In this document: positions 4,675 to 6,786 of the stretch, one piece after another | Numbering within the stretch: position 1 is the first letter of the stretch | Layout: every line of letters starts with the position of its first letter | Assembly: GCA_913773715.1 (NCBI GenBank) | Contig: CAJYHD010000838.1 | Location: 1 to 6,786 of the forward strand | DNA length: 6,786 nucleotides | From: an uncultured Sphingobium sp. | GTDB lineage: Bacteria; Pseudomonadota; Alphaproteobacteria; Sphingomonadales; Sphingomonadaceae | Direction: 5' to 3' | The notes under the pieces: model-generated | The model's database searches: none | Told to the model about the DNA's origin: nothing | Seen by the model: the letters and a program-made list of their open reading frames with translations, nothing else | Program-made: the position numbers and the translations under genes

Positions 4675-4734
4675 CCCGAAGGCTTTACCGCCAAAGACTT
4701 TACCGGATGCCGTTGTCGGGACTAGAGCGGCTTC

Positions 4735-5502
4735 ATGACAGTGTTGGATGAAGATGCGGGGCGGCCTGCGGCTACGATCGTGATCGTGCGCGATCGTGTC
4801 GATCTGCCGCCGCAATTCCTGATGGTGGAGCGTGCGAAGACGATGGCCTTCGCTCCCGGCGCACTCGTGTTTCCCGGCGGCGGCGTCGATGCGAAGGATA
4901 TCGCGCTTGCCGACCGACTGGGCGTAACGGATATCGAAGAGAGCGCGGCGCGGATCGCCGCCATCCGCGAGACGGTGGAGGAGGCGGGCCTGGCGATCGG
5001 CATCGGTGGGGCGGATGCTGCGATGGCTTTGCGCCTGCGTGATGGGCTGGAGCAGGGACTTGCGTTCGGCGACCTGCTCGATCGCAATGGGTTGACGCTC
5101 GATCTGGATGCGCTGACGCCGTTCTCGCGTTGGCATCCGGCGCTATCCGACAACGCACGGCGCATCTACGATACGCGCTTCTATCTGGCAAAGGCGCCGG
5201 ACACTCAGCTCGCAACCGTCGATACCACAGAGAATGTCAGTCTGGTCTGGACCAGTGCAGAGGATGTTTTGCGCCGGGCCGATGCAGGGCAGGCGCGCAT
5301 CATCTATCCGACCCGGCGCAATCTGGAGCGGCTGGCGCGATATGGTGATCTTGCAGCGCTCGTTACACATGCCGGTGAAACGCCGATCGAGAAGATCCGG
5401 CCCTGGATCGAGGAGCGGGACGGACGGCCGCATCTTTGTATCCCGGGGCATCTGGGCTATCCGGTCACGGCGGAACCGATGGAGCGCGCCGTGCGTGGTT
5501 AG
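4735..5502 (+). CDS. NUDIX hydrolase, NUDT19-like, 255 aa
   Basis: The NUDIX box is split by an insertion: Phe-Pro-Gly-Gly-Gly (46-50) begins it and Arg78-Glu79-Thr-Val-Glu82-Glu83-Ala-Gly85 completes it. That leaves about 14 more residues between Gly and Arg-Glu than in the standard GX5EX7REUXEEXGU pattern. This insertion, together with Pro-Phe-Ser-Arg-Trp-His-Pro (129-135) and Arg-Ile-Tyr-Asp-Thr-Arg-Phe-Tyr (143-150), is typical of NUDT19-type proteins. Mammalian relatives hydrolyse coenzyme A derivatives; the bacterial substrate is not known. The metal-binding glutamates of the REXXEE helix are present, so the enzyme looks active. The start at 4735 has only a weak AGCGG before it. The stop lies 3 bp before the extensin-like gene, so the two probably share a transcript. 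Confidence 0.88.
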   Translation: MTVLDEDAGRPAATIVIVRDRVDLPPQFLMVERAKTMAFAPGALVFPGGGVDAKDIALADRLGVTDIEESAARIAAIRETVEEAGLAIGIGGADAAMALRLRDGLEQGLAFGDLLDRNGLTLDLDALTPFSRWHPALSDNARRIYDTRFYLAKAPDTQLATVDTTENVSLVWTSAEDVLRRADAGQARIIYPTRRNLERLARYGDLAALVTHAGETPIEKIRPWIEERDGRPHLCIPGHLGYPVTAEPMERAVRG

Positions 5503-5505
5503 CGG

Positions 5506-6231
5506 ATGCGCCGCATCCATGTGACACTCCGCCGCCTGCTTATCTTCGGCGCGATCCTCTTCATCCTTCTTCTGGCCTTCGCGGCATTCCGGCAGAGGCC
5601 GCAGGATCTGCCCTGGACGACGCTCGACATGGCGCAGCCTATCGGCATGTTCACGGGGCGCAAGCTGGCGGCGCTGACGGGTGATGCAGCGGAGTGTCGC
5701 GCGTTACTAGACCGGGCGGGAGTTGCCTATGTCGCGACCAAGCCGGGCGGGGAGGGACAATGCGCCTATACCGATGCGGTGCGACTGAGACCCGCGGCAG
5801 AAGCGGTCGCCTTGTCTCCGGCGGCGGTTGCGCCATCCTGTCCGGTTGTGGCCGCGCTCAAGCTGTGGGAATGGCAGGTCGTGCAACCCGCCGCGCAGCG
5901 CATCTATGGCGAGCCGGTCGTGCGCATCCGGCATCTTGGCAGCTATAGTTGCCGCCGCATGTATGGGCGCAGTCAAGGCGACTTCAGCGAGCATGCGACA
6001 GCGGATGCGATCGATGTCTCCGCCTTCGTCCTGAAGGGCGGGCGGCAGATCAGCGTGGTGAAGGACTGGAAGGGTACGGACAAGGAAGCCGAGTTCCTGC
6101 GCACCGTTCGAGACGGCGCATGCGACCTGTTCTCGACCGTCCTGTCGCCCGACTATAATGCCGCGCACCGCGACCATTTCCACCTGGATCAGGCGGAACG
6201 CGGCGCGACCGGATGGCGCGCCTGCCGCTGA
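5506..6231 (+). CDS. Extensin-like C-terminal domain protein (M15-like fold), 241 aa
   Basis: The N-terminus has basic residues, then a hydrophobic segment (about 11-28), giving a signal anchor that places the rest in the periplasm. The domain matches the extensin-like family (PF06904) through Gly-Ser-Tyr-Ser-Cys149-Arg, Ser-Glu-His163-Ala-Thr-Ala-Asp-Ala-Ile-Asp170, Lys-Asp-Trp, and Asp-Tyr-Asn-Ala-Ala-His-Arg-Asp-His224-Phe-His226. The His-x6-Asp and His-x-His pattern is that of zinc-dependent M15-type peptidases (D-Ala-D-Ala carboxypeptidase fold), so a role on peptidoglycan is plausible but unproven. Six cysteines (64, 86, 112, 149, 206, 240) probably form disulphides. It starts 3 bp after the NUDIX stop and ends 3 bp before the convergent trpE stop, a tight core-genome arrangement. 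Confidence 0.9.
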   Translation: MRRIHVTLRRLLIFGAILFILLLAFAAFRQRPQDLPWTTLDMAQPIGMFTGRKLAALTGDAAECRALLDRAGVAYVATKPGGEGQCAYTDAVRLRPAAEAVALSPAAVAPSCPVVAALKLWEWQVVQPAAQRIYGEPVVRIRHLGSYSCRRMYGRSQGDFSEHATADAIDVSAFVLKGGRQISVVKDWKGTDKEAEFLRTVRDGACDLFSTVLSPDYNAAHRDHFHLDQAERGATGWRACR

Positions 6232-6234
6232 CGC

Positions 6235-6786
6235 CTACTGTCCGAAGCGGCCATCGCGCGCGATGGTGACGGCCTCGCGGGCGGCGGCGAGCAATGCGCC
6301 GCTCTTCGCCTCGCACTCACGCTGCTCATATTCCGCGGTCGAATCCGCGACGATCCCTGCGCCTGCCTGAACATGCATCACACCATCCTTGAGCACGGCG
6401 GTGCGCAGGACGATGCAGCTGTCCATGTTGCCGTCCGGCCCGAAATAGCCGACGCCGCCGGCATAGGCGCCGCGCGTTTCGGGTTCGAGTTCGGCGATGA
6501 TCTCGCAGGCCCGGACCTTGGGCGCGCCGGACACTGTACCCGCGGGGAAACCTGCGAACAGCGCGTCGAGCGCATCTTTGCCCGGCGCGAGACGGCCGAC
6601 CACATTCGATACGATGTGCATGACATGGCTGTAGAATTCGACCGTGTAGCTGTCTGTTACGGTCACCGATCCGGCGGCGGCGACCCGGCCCACATCATTG
6701 CGGCCGAGGTCGAGCAGCATCAGATGCTCGGCGCGTTCCTTCGGATCGGCGAGCAGGCTTTCGCGATTCGCCTCGTCCTCCGCCGC
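6235..6786 (-). CDS. trpE: Anthranilate synthase component I (TrpE), C-terminal part, truncated by window edge
   Basis: TrpE converts chorismate and glutamine-derived ammonia to anthranilate, the first step of tryptophan synthesis. The frame is open from the right edge to a TAG at 6237-6235 and covers 183 residues of the chorismate-binding domain. Diagnostic stretches are Pro-Lys-Glu-Arg-Ala-Glu-His-Leu-Met, Asp-Leu-Gly-Arg-Asn-Asp-Val-Gly-Arg-Val, Tyr-Ser-His-Val-Met-His-Ile-Val-Ser-Asn-Val, Phe-Pro-Ala-Gly-Thr-Val-Ser-Gly-Ala-Pro-Lys and Gln-Ala-Gly-Ala-Gly-Ile-Val-Ala-Asp-Ser. The family's catalytic core is complete in the visible part. The N-terminal roughly two thirds, including the feedback-binding region, lies beyond the window. 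PabB is the main alternative, but the Tyr-Ser-His-Val-Met-His-Ile-Val-Ser and Gly-Tyr-Phe-Gly-Pro-Asp-Gly-Asn-Met-Asp segments fit TrpE better. A Met at 6720 is internal, not the start. Confidence 0.92.
   Translation of the reverse strand, partial: AAEDEANRESLLADPKERAEHLMLLDLGRNDVGRVAAAGSVTVTDSYTVEFYSHVMHIVSNVVGRLAPGKDALDALFAGFPAGTVSGAPKVRACEIIAELEPETRGAYAGGVGYFGPDGNMDSCIVLRTAVLKDGVMHVQAGAGIVADSTAEYEQRECEAKSGALLAAAREAVTIARDGRFGQ

Larger units (their letters stand above)
4424..4734. other. Gene-poor 311-bp stretch, probable accessory/core boundary
   Basis: No reading frame here carries a recognisable domain. The segment holds three perfect inverted repeats (listed separately), a nine-codon frame with a strong Shine-Dalgarno sequence at 4455-4484, and a 30-codon frame at 4633-4725 in phase with the downstream NUDIX gene. 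CTTTACCG is also repeated twice, 15 bp apart (4683-4690 and 4698-4705). To the left lie orphan and mobile-type genes; to the right, conserved chromosomal genes. It is therefore the likeliest place for an insertion junction, although no duplicated attachment site can be shown within this window. Confidence 0.45.

Noticed and set aside
4497..4694. A 65-codon bottom-strand frame through the gene-free stretch.
   Set aside because: Its first ATG lacks a spaced ribosome binding site, and the internal ATG has GGAGG only one base away. The sequence resembles no family, and it crosses two perfect inverted repeats.
1537..4740. TTCATGACA occurs at both 1537-1545 and 4732-4740, as if it were an attachment-site duplication.
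   Set aside because: A shared 9-mer is expected by chance many times in a window of this size, and identity does not extend beyond it.
4573..5136. A 187-codon bottom-strand frame over the NUDIX 5' half.
   Set aside because: It mirrors the NUDIX gene, whose motifs are unambiguous. The bottom product is His/Arg-rich low-complexity sequence typical of antisense frames in GC-rich DNA.

Overview
The window suggests an alphaproteobacterium, most likely a sphingomonad. This rests on the right-hand 2 kb: a NUDT19-like NUDIX hydrolase, an extensin-like protein and, convergent to them, trpE. These genes are tightly packed, rich in G/C at third codon positions and look like ordinary chromosome. This is a family-level impression from the proteins, not a database result.

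The left two thirds (1 to about 4423) look like an accessory region. It opens with the C-terminal end of a serine recombinase (resolvase). Its stop overlaps a small helical protein gene (ATGA), which in turn overlaps an HNH-like zinc-binding protein gene (TGATG), giving a coupled trio. A 236-residue orphan protein follows. Next, after an AT-rich 84-bp gap holding a 7-bp inverted repeat, comes a two-gene unit: an AlpA/excisionase-type helix-turn-helix protein whose stop overlaps (ATGA) the start of a divergent reverse transcriptase. The reverse transcriptase has recognisable RT motifs, but its catalytic YxDD box reads Tyr-Cys-Asp-Asn. A convergent XRE-family repressor gene overlaps the reverse transcriptase tail by 26 bp. 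A 24-bp imperfect palindrome lies just upstream of the repressor and is a good operator candidate. Then come a secreted two-cysteine protein and a membrane-anchored protein with a Pro-Ser-Thr-Ala motif domain, 1 bp apart.

Positions 4424-4734 are a 311-bp stretch without a convincing gene. It contains three separate perfect inverted repeats, a nine-codon reading frame with a strong Shine-Dalgarno sequence, and probably the junction between accessory and core DNA.

The most unusual content is the AlpA-like/reverse transcriptase/XRE module. It has the architecture of a self-regulated RT cassette on a mobile island. It shows no retron hallmarks, no diversity-generating-element hallmarks, no group II intron RNA that I can see, and no CRISPR array. 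What the RT does (defence, element maintenance or something else) cannot be read from the sequence.
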